Source of the DNA: CAXSDR01 sp964236445
Lineage (GTDB): Bacteria; Actinomycetota; Actinomycetes; Motilibacterales; Motilibacteraceae
Direction of reading: 5' to 3'
DNA: 30,575 nt
Assembly (NCBI GenBank): GCA_964236445.1
Contig: CAXSDR010000038.1
Span: 1 to 30,575 of the forward strand
Shown: in pieces, positions 14,697 to 20,866 of the stretch
Position numbering within the stretch: position 1 is the first letter of the stretch
How the letters are laid out: each line of letters opens with the position of its first letter
Notes under the pieces: generated by a model
The model's input: only the letters and a program-made list of their open reading frames with translations
Told to the model about the DNA's origin: nothing
Database searches by the model: none
Translations under genes and position numbers: made by a program

Positions 14697-14713
14697 GGGG
14701 GCCTTTGGCCCCC
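14697..14713. repeat. Perfect GC-rich inverted repeat between divergent promoters
   Basis: GGGGGCC (14697-14703) and GGCCCCC (14707-14713) flank TTT. It sits in the spacer between a TTGGGG -35-like box (14695-14700) and the TAGCCT -10 box (14719-14724) of the DUF4229 gene, so it may be a repressor site or a hairpin. Confidence 0.55.
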
Positions 14714-14718
14714 GCCGG

Positions 14719-14724
14719 TAGCCT
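14719..14724 (+). promoter_or_regulatory. -10 box TAGCCT of the DUF4229 gene, probably leaderless
   Basis: TAGCCT is 6 bases before GTG 14731, and a TTGGGG -35-like box lies 18 bases upstream. There is no ribosome site before the GTG. Confidence 0.6.
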
Positions 14725-14730
14725 GAACGA

Positions 14731-14976
14731 GTGCAGCCTCCCCCGATGGCCGTCTATCTCGCCCTGCGCACCGCGCTGCTGGTGGCGGTCGGCGCGATCC
14801 TCGCGCTCTTCGGCCTGCGGGGCATCCCGCTCATCGTGCTCGCCCTCGTGATCTCGAGCATCCTCGCGCTTCCGCTGCTGTCGCGTCGCCGCGACGCGGT
14901 CTCGGCGGGCCTGAGCAGCCGCGTCGAACGCACCCGCCGTCGCCTCGACGAGGCGGCCAGCTCCGACGACGAGTGA
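14731..14976 (+). CDS. Small membrane protein of the DUF4229 type
   Basis: The 81-residue protein has two close hydrophobic segments (about 8-26 and 31-50, RGIPLIVLALVISSILALPLL). A basic helical tail follows (LLSRRRDAVSAGLSSRVERTRRRLDEAA) and then an acidic end. This is the layout of the actinobacterial DUF4229 family, whose function is unknown. GTG 14731 is favoured by the -10 box 6 nt upstream; ATG 14746 in frame is an alternative. It diverges from the PLDc_N gene, and both lie close to menaquinone genes. Confidence 0.8.
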   Translation: MQPPPMAVYLALRTALLVAVGAILALFGLRGIPLIVLALVISSILALPLLSRRRDAVSAGLSSRVERTRRRLDEAASSDDE

Positions 14977-15004
14977 AGAGACCGCAGTCAACGGCATCGG
15001 CCAA

Positions 15005-15016
15005 GCCGAGCTCGGC
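15005..15016. repeat. 12-bp perfect palindrome upstream of the MscS gene
   Basis: GCCGAGCTCGGC is self-complementary and lies about 75 bases before the mscS start in a 114-base intergenic stretch. It may be an operator or a short terminator stem; the evidence is weak. Confidence 0.3.
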
Positions 15017-15076
15017 ACGGTGAACACGCAGCGGTGCATCCGGCGACCGGTCACCGACCTCAGGAACGGCAACACC

Positions 15077-15082
15077 TAGGCT
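15077..15082 (+). promoter_or_regulatory. -10 box TAGGCT of the MscS gene, probably leaderless
   Basis: TAGGCT lies 8 bases before ATG 15091, and no ribosome site is seen between them. Confidence 0.55.
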
Positions 15083-15090
15083 CCAACCCC

Positions 15091-15978
15091 ATGGCGCCCT
15101 TGTCCGACGTGGAGCACTGGGCTCGTGGCAGCGGGCTAGAGATCGTGCTTCTCGTCAGCGGCTCGGTCCTCGTCACCCGCGTGGTCACCTGGGTCGGCGG
15201 GCGGATCACGCAGGGCATCGATGACCACGTCCGCGAGGCGGACGAGCTGGTCCGCTCCGAGCAGGCCAAGCATCGGCAGGCGCTGGCCCAGGTGATCACC
15301 TGGGCGACGCTGGTGCTCGTCTACTGCGTCGCGGCCGTGCTGGTCGTCATTCGACTGGGCGTCCCCCTGACGGGGCTCGTCGCCCCCGCCACCGTCCTGG
15401 GGGTGGCTCTCGGCTTCGGCGCGCAGCGCCTCGTGCAGGACCTGCTTGCCGGGTTCTTCATCATCGCGGAGCGTCAGTACGGCTTCGGTGACGTCATCCG
15501 CATCTCCATCGTCGGCGTGCCTGCCGGTCCTGTCGGCACGGTCGAGGAAGTCACCCTGCGCACCACGACCGTGCGCTCGGTGGACGGCGAGGTCATGATC
15601 ACGCCCAACGGTCAGATCGTGCAGGCAACGAACCTCTCGCGGGGGTGGGCGCGTGCCGTCATCGACGTCCCCGTGCCGAGCGCCGTCGACGTCAACCGCG
15701 CCACCGAGATCCTGCGTCGGGCGGGGGCCGAGGCCTACGCCGACGAGACGCTGAAGAAACTGCTGCTGGACCGTCCGTCGGTCATGGGCGTGGAGAGCAT
15801 CGAGGTCGACCAGTTCCACATCCGGGTCGTCGCCCGCACGCTGCCCGGCAAGCAGTTCGACATCAGCTGGGCGTTGCGCTCACGGATCACCGAGGCGTTC
15901 CTGCACGAGGGGATCATGCTGTTGCAGCCGCCGGACACCGGTGACGCCGCCCCTACCATGGCCTCAGGAAAAGCCTGA
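15091..15978 (+). CDS. MscS-family mechanosensitive ion channel
   Basis: The 295-residue protein has membrane helices at about 16-37 and 66-88 and the pore-lining third helix, rich in Gly and Ala (LVAPATVLGVALGFGAQRLV then QDLLAGFFII). A beta domain follows, with GFGDVIRI and VEEVTLRTTTVRSVDGEVMITPNG, and then the alpha/beta C-terminal domain. This is the typical small-conductance MscS layout, in which membrane tension opens the channel and protects against hypo-osmotic shock. ATG 15091 is supported by the -10 box 8 nt upstream; the longer frame from 15034 would start inside the promoter region. The stop overlaps the next start as TGATG, coupling it to a Pro/Thr-rich membrane-anchored protein. 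Confidence 0.93.
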   Translation: MAPLSDVEHWARGSGLEIVLLVSGSVLVTRVVTWVGGRITQGIDDHVREADELVRSEQAKHRQALAQVITWATLVLVYCVAAVLVVIRLGVPLTGLVAPATVLGVALGFGAQRLVQDLLAGFFIIAERQYGFGDVIRISIVGVPAGPVGTVEEVTLRTTTVRSVDGEVMITPNGQIVQATNLSRGWARAVIDVPVPSAVDVNRATEILRRAGAEAYADETLKKLLLDRPSVMGVESIEVDQFHIRVVARTLPGKQFDISWALRSRITEAFLHEGIMLLQPPDTGDAAPTMASGKA

Positions 15979-16286
15979 TGAAGATTCCCGGCCGACGCTC
16001 GACCTGGGCGCTAGCGGTCTTCTTCGTCCTGACGCTCGCGCTCTACCTCGTCGTCCGCCCGCCGCCCCCCGCGGCCACGCCCAGTGCGCCGACCAAAACC
16101 ACCGTCAAGCCCAGTCGCGCGCCGAGCCGCACCCCTTCGCCGAAGCCCAGCGTCACGCCGACCGCAACGCCGACGCGTACGCCCACCCCGTCAGCGACGC
16201 CGGCGCCTACGCACAGCCCGACCCCACCGGCCCCGTCGGAGAGCGCGCTGCCGATAGCACCCGGTCAGAGCGCGACGCCGGGCTGA
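15978..16286 (+). CDS. Membrane-anchored Pro/Thr/Ser-rich stalk protein
   Basis: This 102-residue protein has a basic start, one hydrophobic helix (about 9-27, TWALAVFFVLTLALYLVV), then about 75 residues almost entirely of Pro, Thr, Ser and Ala with scattered Lys and Arg. It would be a type II anchored, extended and probably disordered extracytoplasmic tail, possibly O-mannosylated as such regions often are in actinobacteria. AGGAAA lies upstream, and the start overlaps the MscS stop (TGATG), so it is co-translated with the channel. No family is recognised. Repetitive codon usage is expected from the composition and is not itself a sign of transfer. Confidence 0.75.
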   Translation: MKIPGRRSTWALAVFFVLTLALYLVVRPPPPAATPSAPTKTTVKPSRAPSRTPSPKPSVTPTATPTRTPTPSATPAPTHSPTPPAPSESALPIAPGQSATPG

Positions 16287-16310
16287 CGCGGGCTTCCGAC
16301 GGCCGTCACA

Positions 16311-16571
16311 CTAGGTGCGCAGTCGCGAGGTGACCAGGTCGGGAAACCCGTCGAGCGAGGCACCGATGTCCTCCAGCGCGATCTCGCCGCGGGGCAGCGT
16401 CACGTTCTGCCGCACAGCCAGCTCCAGCGTCCGCCGCACGACGAGCGGCTCTTCCGCCATCGTGACCCCCAGCGACGCGAGCAGCGCGTCCCCTACGACG
16501 ACCCGGTGCTCCACCCCGGCCACGGTGGCCCGGTAGGCGTGCTTGCCGTCGGCGGTGAGGTCGATGTCCAT
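16311..16571 (-). CDS. Small conserved-looking hypothetical protein
   Basis: The 86-residue product (MDIDLTADGKHAYRATVAG...) looks like a compact alpha/beta domain with no membrane helix, signal peptide or cysteine pair. I do not recognise the family. ATG 16574 and ATG 16571 are adjacent; I chose 16571 because a TAGGAC -10-like box (16583-16578) is exactly 6 nt before it, but AGGA could also serve as a ribosome site for 16574. It lies just downstream of the menA terminator and in the same direction, so it has its own promoter. Its 3' end faces the Pro/Thr-rich gene. Confidence 0.7.
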   Translation of the reverse strand: MDIDLTADGKHAYRATVAGVEHRVVVGDALLASLGVTMAEEPLVVRRTLELAVRQNVTLPRGEIALEDIGASLDGFPDLVTSRLRT

Positions 16572-16577
16572 CATGGC

Positions 16578-16583
16578 GTCCTA
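16578..16583 (-). promoter_or_regulatory. -10-like box TAGGAC of the 86-residue hypothetical gene
   Basis: TAGGAC sits 6 bases before the second of two adjacent ATG codons. The last base differs from the TAnnnT consensus, so this is weaker than the others in the window. Confidence 0.4.
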
Positions 16584-16626
16584 CCCTGGCACCGAGCAGT
16601 GATAACCCTGCGTAATCGGCCCGGCC

Positions 16627-16649
16627 CCTCGCCGACAGGGTCGGCGAGG
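16627..16649 (-). terminator. Hairpin terminator of the menE-menA operon
   Basis: CCTCGCCGAC (16627-16636) pairs perfectly with GTCGGCGAGG (16640-16649) around a 3-base loop. The stem begins on the base after the menA stop codon. No U-tract is present. Confidence 0.78.
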
Positions 16650-17531
16650 CTATGCCCACCGGTCGAGGGCGAGGCCGACCGCGAGCAGCGCGCCGTAGAC
16701 CAGCTGCAGCCGCCCCGTGGACGCCAGCACCGGCACCAGCGCCCGACCCAGCACACCGCTGCGTAGGGTGCGCAGCGGCGCGATTGCGAGAACCAGCGCG
16801 ATCAGGGCGACCAGGGCCCACGGCCTTAGGGCCGCAAGCGCCACCGGGACCACGAGGGCCACGACGAGCAGGGCGGCGTAGAGCACCCGGGTGCGCCGGT
16901 CGCCCAACGCCACGGCCAGCGTGGCCTTGCCCGACACGATGTCGGTCGGGATGTCGCGCAGGTTGTTGACGACGAGCAGCGAGCAGGCCAGGGCACCCAC
17001 CGGCAGGGCCGCCACGACGGCGACCAGCGTCAGCCGTTCCTCCTGTGCATAAGCCGTGCCCACGACAGCGACGATCCCGAAGAACACGAACACCGCGACC
17101 TCGCCGAGCGCGCGGTAGCCGTAGGGCTTCGACCCACCGGTGTAGAACCAGGCCGCGGCGACGGCGGCGACACCCACCAGCAGCAGGCCCAACGACCGGG
17201 TCGCGACGACGAGCGACAGGCCGAGCACGGCTCCGACCGCCAGGGCTGCGAACGCCGCGAGCTTCACGCTGCGTGGGCTGGCCGCTCCTGAGCCGACGAG
17301 GCGGAAGGGGCCGACCCGGTCGGCGTCCGTGCCGCGTACGCCGTCGCTGTAGTCGTTCGCGTAGTTCACGCCCACCTGCAGCGCCAGGGAGAGCAGCATC
17401 GCCACGACGGCCCGCCACGCGATGGCCCGGTCGTCACCGAGGGCCACCCCGGTGCCCACGAGCACGGGCGCGATCGCCGCAGGCAGCGTGCGGGGGCGGG
17501 CGCCGGAGATCCACTGAGCGGTCGTCGTCAC
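16650..17531 (-). CDS. menA: 1,4-dihydroxy-2-naphthoate polyprenyltransferase
   Basis: The 293-residue UbiA-family integral membrane enzyme attaches a polyprenyl chain to 1,4-dihydroxy-2-naphthoate, giving demethylmenaquinone. The first prenyl-diphosphate/Mg2+ motif is NDYSDGVRGTD (59-69) and the second region is NNLRDIPTDIVSGK (about 183-196). About eight to nine hydrophobic helices are visible. GTG 17531 follows the menE stop by 4 bases; the open frame extends upstream but only as a shadow of menE. It forms an operon with menE and ends at a hairpin. The product is the substrate of MenG, encoded at 23912 in this window. Confidence 0.96.
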   Translation of the reverse strand: MTTTAQWISGARPRTLPAAIAPVLVGTGVALGDDRAIAWRAVVAMLLSLALQVGVNYANDYSDGVRGTDADRVGPFRLVGSGAASPRSVKLAAFAALAVGAVLGLSLVVATRSLGLLLVGVAAVAAAWFYTGGSKPYGYRALGEVAVFVFFGIVAVVGTAYAQEERLTLVAVVAALPVGALACSLLVVNNLRDIPTDIVSGKATLAVALGDRRTRVLYAALLVVALVVPVALAALRPWALVALIALVLAIAPLRTLRSGVLGRALVPVLASTGRLQLVYGALLAVGLALDRWA

Positions 17532-17535
17532 CGCG

Positions 17536-18708
17536 TCAGCGTGCCAGAGCGGCGAGGGCGAGCCGGTCGACCTTGCCCGAAGCCAGCATCGGCAGAGCGT
17601 CCAGGAACACGGCCTCGCGCGGCACGGCGTGGCGACCGAGGGCGTCTCGGACGACGCGCTGGATCTCCATGAGCGTCGGCGCAGGCGAGTCGGCCAGCGC
17701 CACGACGGCGACGACGACCCGCTGTCCCCACTCGGTGTCGGGGCGGCCGAACGCCGCGGCCTCACGCACGCTCCCCAGCCGCACGACGGCGTCCTCGACC
17801 GCCGCCAGCGCGACGTTCTCGCCACCCGAGACCACCACGTCGTCAGCCCGGCCCGTGACATGCACCGTGCCGTCGGGATCGACCCAGCCGAGATCGCTCG
17901 TGGTGAACCACCCTTCACTGAAGTGAAGTTCGGTCAACGCCGGCTCCCGGCGATAGCCGGACGCCAGCACCGGCCCACGGATCTGCAGGCGCCCGTCGGC
18001 GTCGGCTCGCACCTCGACGCCGTCCAGCGGCAACCCGTCATAGACGCAGCCGCCAGCCGTCTCCGACATGCCGTAGGTCGTCACGACCGTGATGCCCTCC
18101 GAGCGCGCCGACTCCAGCAGCGGCGCCGGGGTGGCCGCACCGCCCAGCAGCACCGTGTCGTACGCGCGGAGCGCCTCGACCCCACCGTCCGCCAGCAGCC
18201 GCCGCAGCTGGGTCGGCACGAGCGACGTGCACAGCCGCGAGCCGACGGCCCGGTCGGTGGCGTCGACGAACGCGGCCACCTCGAACGATCCGTGCATGTC
18301 GACGACGACCGGCTCGGTCCCGGCGATCACCGAACGCACCAGCACCTGCAGCCCCGCGACGTGCTGCACCGGCAGGGCCAGGACCCAGCGCGCGGGCCCG
18401 CCGAGCCGCAGCTGGCTGGCGAGCGCAGAAGCACGAAGAGCACTTCGTGAGAGGAGTACGCCCTTCGGTGCGCCCGTCGAGCCGCTCGTGGCGATGACGG
18501 CCGCGAGTTCCGCCACCTCCGAGGGCTGTTCGGGCGCAATCACGGCGAGCAGCGTCTGTCGCAGTTGCTCCGGGAAGTCGGCAAGAGGAACCACCGCCGG
18601 TCCGGTGCCGTCGAGGGCGGCGCGCAGCTGCTCCAGAAAGGCGACGACAGTCGCGGTGTCACGAGGCGCCGAGGCGATCAGCAGCGGGCCGCTCGCGGGG
18701 GTGGACAC
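17536..18708 (-). CDS. menE: o-Succinylbenzoate-CoA ligase
   Basis: The 390-residue adenylate-forming enzyme activates o-succinylbenzoate with ATP and CoA for MenB. The phosphate-binding loop ATSGSTGAPKGV (73-84), the YGMSET motif (A5), the TSDLGWVDPDGTVHVTGRADD motif region (A7/A8) and the C-terminal catalytic lysine Lys379 in ASGKVDRLAL are present. It is shorter than typical acyl-CoA ligases, as is usual for actinobacterial MenE, lacking part of the N-terminal domain. GTG 18708 has TAGGCT 8 nt upstream and no ribosome site, so it is probably leaderless. It is followed 4 bases later by menA. Confidence 0.95.
   Translation of the reverse strand: MSTPASGPLLIASAPRDTATVVAFLEQLRAALDGTGPAVVPLADFPEQLRQTLLAVIAPEQPSEVAELAAVIATSGSTGAPKGVLLSRSALRASALASQLRLGGPARWVLALPVQHVAGLQVLVRSVIAGTEPVVVDMHGSFEVAAFVDATDRAVGSRLCTSLVPTQLRRLLADGGVEALRAYDTVLLGGAATPAPLLESARSEGITVVTTYGMSETAGGCVYDGLPLDGVEVRADADGRLQIRGPVLASGYRREPALTELHFSEGWFTTSDLGWVDPDGTVHVTGRADDVVVSGGENVALAAVEDAVVRLGSVREAAAFGRPDTEWGQRVVVAVVALADSPAPTLMEIQRVVRDALGRHAVPREAVFLDALPMLASGKVDRLALAALAR
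17913..17928. repeat. 16-bp inverted repeat inside menE
   Basis: CTTCACT (17913-17919) and AGTGAAG (17922-17928) flank two bases, within the part of menE that encodes LHFSEGW. It shares the TGAAGTG heptamer with the palindrome at the resA start. It is probably chance within coding sequence. Confidence 0.25.
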
Positions 18709-18716
18709 AGCGGCTG

Positions 18717-18722
18717 AGCCTA
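18717..18722 (-). promoter_or_regulatory. -10 box TAGGCT of menE, probably leaderless
   Basis: TAGGCT lies 8 bases before the GTG start of menE at 18708, with no ribosome site in between. Confidence 0.55.
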
Positions 18723-18737
18723 CTTCCGGGGCGGGTT

Positions 18738-18969
18738 GTGGCGTGGTCGACAGACCTGCTGCTGCAAGACAAGACGGCCACGGGCATCCCGGTGCCGCTG
18801 GAGGTCAACGGCTATCGCTGTCGGAGCACCGTGACACCGATGGGCGGTCAGTTCCTGCAGCCACCAGCTGGCCTACGCCCACTGGGCCGACGGCGCCAAG
18901 AAGGCCGAGACCCGCGAACGGCGCGTCGCGGAGGCCGTCATGCTCATCGAGGGGCGTACGCGCAGCTGA
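18738..18969 (+). pseudogene. Decayed YdeI/OmpD-associated (DUF1905-type) gene
   Basis: Two blocks of a recognisable family survive in different frames. From 18738, one frame gives LLLQDKTATGIPVPLEV joined directly to NGYRCRSTVTPMGGQFL, both typical of the DUF1905 domain but normally separated by about 15-20 residues. From 18859, another frame gives SHQLAYAHWADGAKKAETRERRVAEAV and a stop at 18967-18969, typical of the C-terminal YdeI/OmpD-associated domain. Intact members are about 150 residues, whereas about 77 codons remain. The picture is of at least two deletions, one keeping frame and one shifting it. It lies between menE and menB in a 264-base gap and should not make a working protein. 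Confidence 0.72.
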
Positions 18970-18972
18970 GGA

Positions 18973-19890
18973 TCAGTAGTACCAAGGGAAGCGGCTCCAG
19001 TCCGGCGTCCGCTTCTCGAGAAAGGCATCACGGCCCTCGACCGCCTCGTCGCCCATGTAGGCGAGCCGCGTGGCCTCACCGGCGAAGAGCTGCTGGCCGC
19101 CGATGCCGTCGTCGACGAGGTTGAAGGCATATTTCAGCATCCGCTGCGCTGTCGGGCTCTTCCCGCAGATCGTGCGGGCCCACTCGAGTGCGGTGGGTTC
19201 GAGGTCGACATGGTCGACCACCTCGTTGACCATGCCCATGCGGCGCGCCGCCTCGGCGTCGTACTCGCGGCCGAGAAAGAAAATCTCGCGTGCGAACTTC
19301 TGGCCGACCTGGCGGGCGAGATAGGCCGAGCCGTAGCCGCCGTCGAACGAGCCGACGTCCGCGTCGGTCTGCTTGAAGCGCGCGTGCTCGCGGCTGGCCA
19401 GCGTCAGGTCGCAGACGACGTGCAGGCTGTGCCCGCCGCCCGCCGCCCATCCCGACACCACTGCGACGACGACCTTGGGCATGGTGCGGATCAGACGCTG
19501 GACGTCGAGGATGTGCAGACGTCCGGCGCGCGCTGCCGCGTCGAGCGGGTCGCCGGCGTCGCCCCCGGCGTACTGGTAGCCGGCCCGCCCTCGTACGCGC
19601 TGGTCGCCTCCCGACGAGAACGCCCAGCCACCGTCGCGGGCCGAAGGTCCGTTGCCCGTCAGCAGCACGCAGCCGATGTCGGGGGACATGCGCGCGTGGT
19701 CGAGGGCGCGGAAGAGCTCGTCGACCGTGCGTGGCCTGAACGCGTTGCGCACCTCAGGCCGGTCGATGGCGATGCGGACCGCCCCCACGCCGATCGCGCG
19801 GTGGTAGGTCACGTCGCTGAAGTCGGAAAAGCCGTCGACGGCGCGCCAGGCGGCAGCGTCGAACGTCGCCGACACGGGGGTTTCGTTCAC
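18973..19890 (-). CDS. menB: 1,4-dihydroxy-2-naphthoyl-CoA synthase
   Basis: The 305-residue crotonase-fold enzyme closes the ring of o-succinylbenzoyl-CoA to give 1,4-dihydroxy-2-naphthoyl-CoA. Diagnostic segments are RPEVRNAFRPRTVDEL, AFSSGGDQRVRG (oxyanion and active-site loop), VVSGWAAGGGHSLHVVCDLTLAS and DADVGSFDGGYGSAYLAR, and the C-terminal FLEKRTPDWSRFPWYY is classic for MenB. Many actinobacterial MenB proteins share the long N-terminal extension. GTG 19890 is chosen because TATTCT ends 8 nt before it; a GTG at 19917 in frame would put the start upstream of that box and inside menC. Only 19 bases separate it from the divergent menC start. Confidence 0.96.
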   Translation of the reverse strand: MNETPVSATFDAAAWRAVDGFSDFSDVTYHRAIGVGAVRIAIDRPEVRNAFRPRTVDELFRALDHARMSPDIGCVLLTGNGPSARDGGWAFSSGGDQRVRGRAGYQYAGGDAGDPLDAAARAGRLHILDVQRLIRTMPKVVVAVVSGWAAGGGHSLHVVCDLTLASREHARFKQTDADVGSFDGGYGSAYLARQVGQKFAREIFFLGREYDAEAARRMGMVNEVVDHVDLEPTALEWARTICGKSPTAQRMLKYAFNLVDDGIGGQQLFAGEATRLAYMGDEAVEGRDAFLEKRTPDWSRFPWYY

Positions 19891-19897
19891 GACACGG

Positions 19898-19904
19898 GAG
19901 AATA
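19898..19904. promoter_or_regulatory. Overlapping divergent -10 elements of menB and menC
   Basis: On the minus strand TATTCT (19904-19899) precedes the menB GTG by 8 bases. On the plus strand GAGAAT (19898-19903) precedes the menC GTG by 6 bases. The two boxes share five of their base pairs, so one symmetric element appears to serve both directions. Confidence 0.55.
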
Positions 19905-19909
19905 GGCGG

Positions 19910-20866
19910 GTGCACACGACCGCGAGAGTCGCCGCTACCTATGACGTGCCACTGCGCGAGCGGTTTCGGGGTCTCCGCCGCCGTGAGGGGATGCTCATCG
20001 AAGGGCCGGCGGGCTGGGGTGAGTTCTCACCCTTCTGGGACTACAGCACCTCCCGCGCGGCGCCCTGGCTGCGCGCGGCCTACGAGGCGGCGATGGTCGG
20101 CTGGCCGGCACCGGTGCGCGACCGGATCCCCGTGAACGCCACGGTCCCCGCCGTCGAGGCCGAACGGGCAGCGGAGCTGGTGCGCGAGGCGGACTGCACG
20201 TCGGTCAAGGTCAAGGTCGCCGAGCGCGGGCAGGCTTTCGCCGACGACATCGCCCGCGTCTCGGCGGTGCGCGACGCCCTGGGTCCCCAAGGCCTCATCC
20301 GCGTCGATGCCAACGGTGGCTGGGATGCCGGGGAGGCTCCCGCACGCATTCGGGCGCTCGACATCGCCGCAGGTGGGCTGGAATACGTGGAGCAGCCGTG
20401 CGCGTCGGTAGAGGAGCTCGCGATCGTCCGCCGCCGGGTGGATGTTCCGATCGCGGCCGACGAGTCGGTGCGCATCAGCGACGACCCGCTGCGCGTCATC
20501 CGTGCAGAGGCCGCCGACATCATCGTGCTCAAGGTCGCCCCGCTGGGCGGCGTGGTGGCCTGTCTGGTGCTGGCCCAGCAGGTCGGCGTGCCGGTCGTCG
20601 TGTCGTCGGCGCTCGAGTCCTCCGTCGGGCTAGCTGCGGGGGTCGCCCTCGCGGCGGCGCTGCCCGACCTGCCCTATGCATGCGGGCTCGGCACCGCGCG
20701 GCTGCTCGCCCTCGACGTCACCATCGACCCGCTGGTCCCGGTCGACGGCTACCTCACCGTGCGTCCCGTCGTCCCCGACGCGGCTTCCCTCGGCTCTGCC
20801 GCTGCCGACGACAAGACCAGACGACGTTGGCGGCAGCGGTTCGCAGAGGCGAGGCGCGACGCATGA
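19910..20866 (+). CDS. menC: o-Succinylbenzoate synthase
   Basis: The 318-residue enolase-superfamily enzyme dehydrates SHCHC to o-succinylbenzoate. The KxK pair Lys100/Lys102 (SVKVKVA), metal ligands Asp133 (RVDANGGW), Glu161 (EQPC) and Asp184 (ADESVR), and Lys208 (IVLKVAP) are in place. The length suits the short MenC group of actinobacteria. GTG 19910 is the first start and has a -10-like GAGAAT 6 nt upstream, so a leaderless mRNA is likely. The stop overlaps menD as ATGA, and the two genes form an operon divergent from menB. Confidence 0.96.
   Translation: MHTTARVAATYDVPLRERFRGLRRREGMLIEGPAGWGEFSPFWDYSTSRAAPWLRAAYEAAMVGWPAPVRDRIPVNATVPAVEAERAAELVREADCTSVKVKVAERGQAFADDIARVSAVRDALGPQGLIRVDANGGWDAGEAPARIRALDIAAGGLEYVEQPCASVEELAIVRRRVDVPIAADESVRISDDPLRVIRAEAADIIVLKVAPLGGVVACLVLAQQVGVPVVVSSALESSVGLAAGVALAAALPDLPYACGLGTARLLALDVTIDPLVPVDGYLTVRPVVPDAASLGSAAADDKTRRRWRQRFAEARRDA

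Noticed and set aside
16062..16230. Pro/Thr-rich repeat region as a DNA repeat or CRISPR-like array
   Set aside because: The triplet-like pattern comes from Pro/Thr/Ser codons in a membrane-anchored protein; no regular repeat-spacer structure is present.
17913..17928. Inverted repeat in menE as a Rex or other operator
   Set aside because: The half-site order is reversed relative to Rex, and it lies far inside the coding region; it is likely chance.
18738..19124. A 128-residue open frame overlapping menB
   Set aside because: Only its first part matches the DUF1905 family; the rest is a shadow antisense to menB. The region is better read as a pseudogene.
20398..20862. Upstream extension of the menD frame
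   Set aside because: It lies inside menC in another frame; the ATGA overlap at 20863 gives the normal MenD N terminus.
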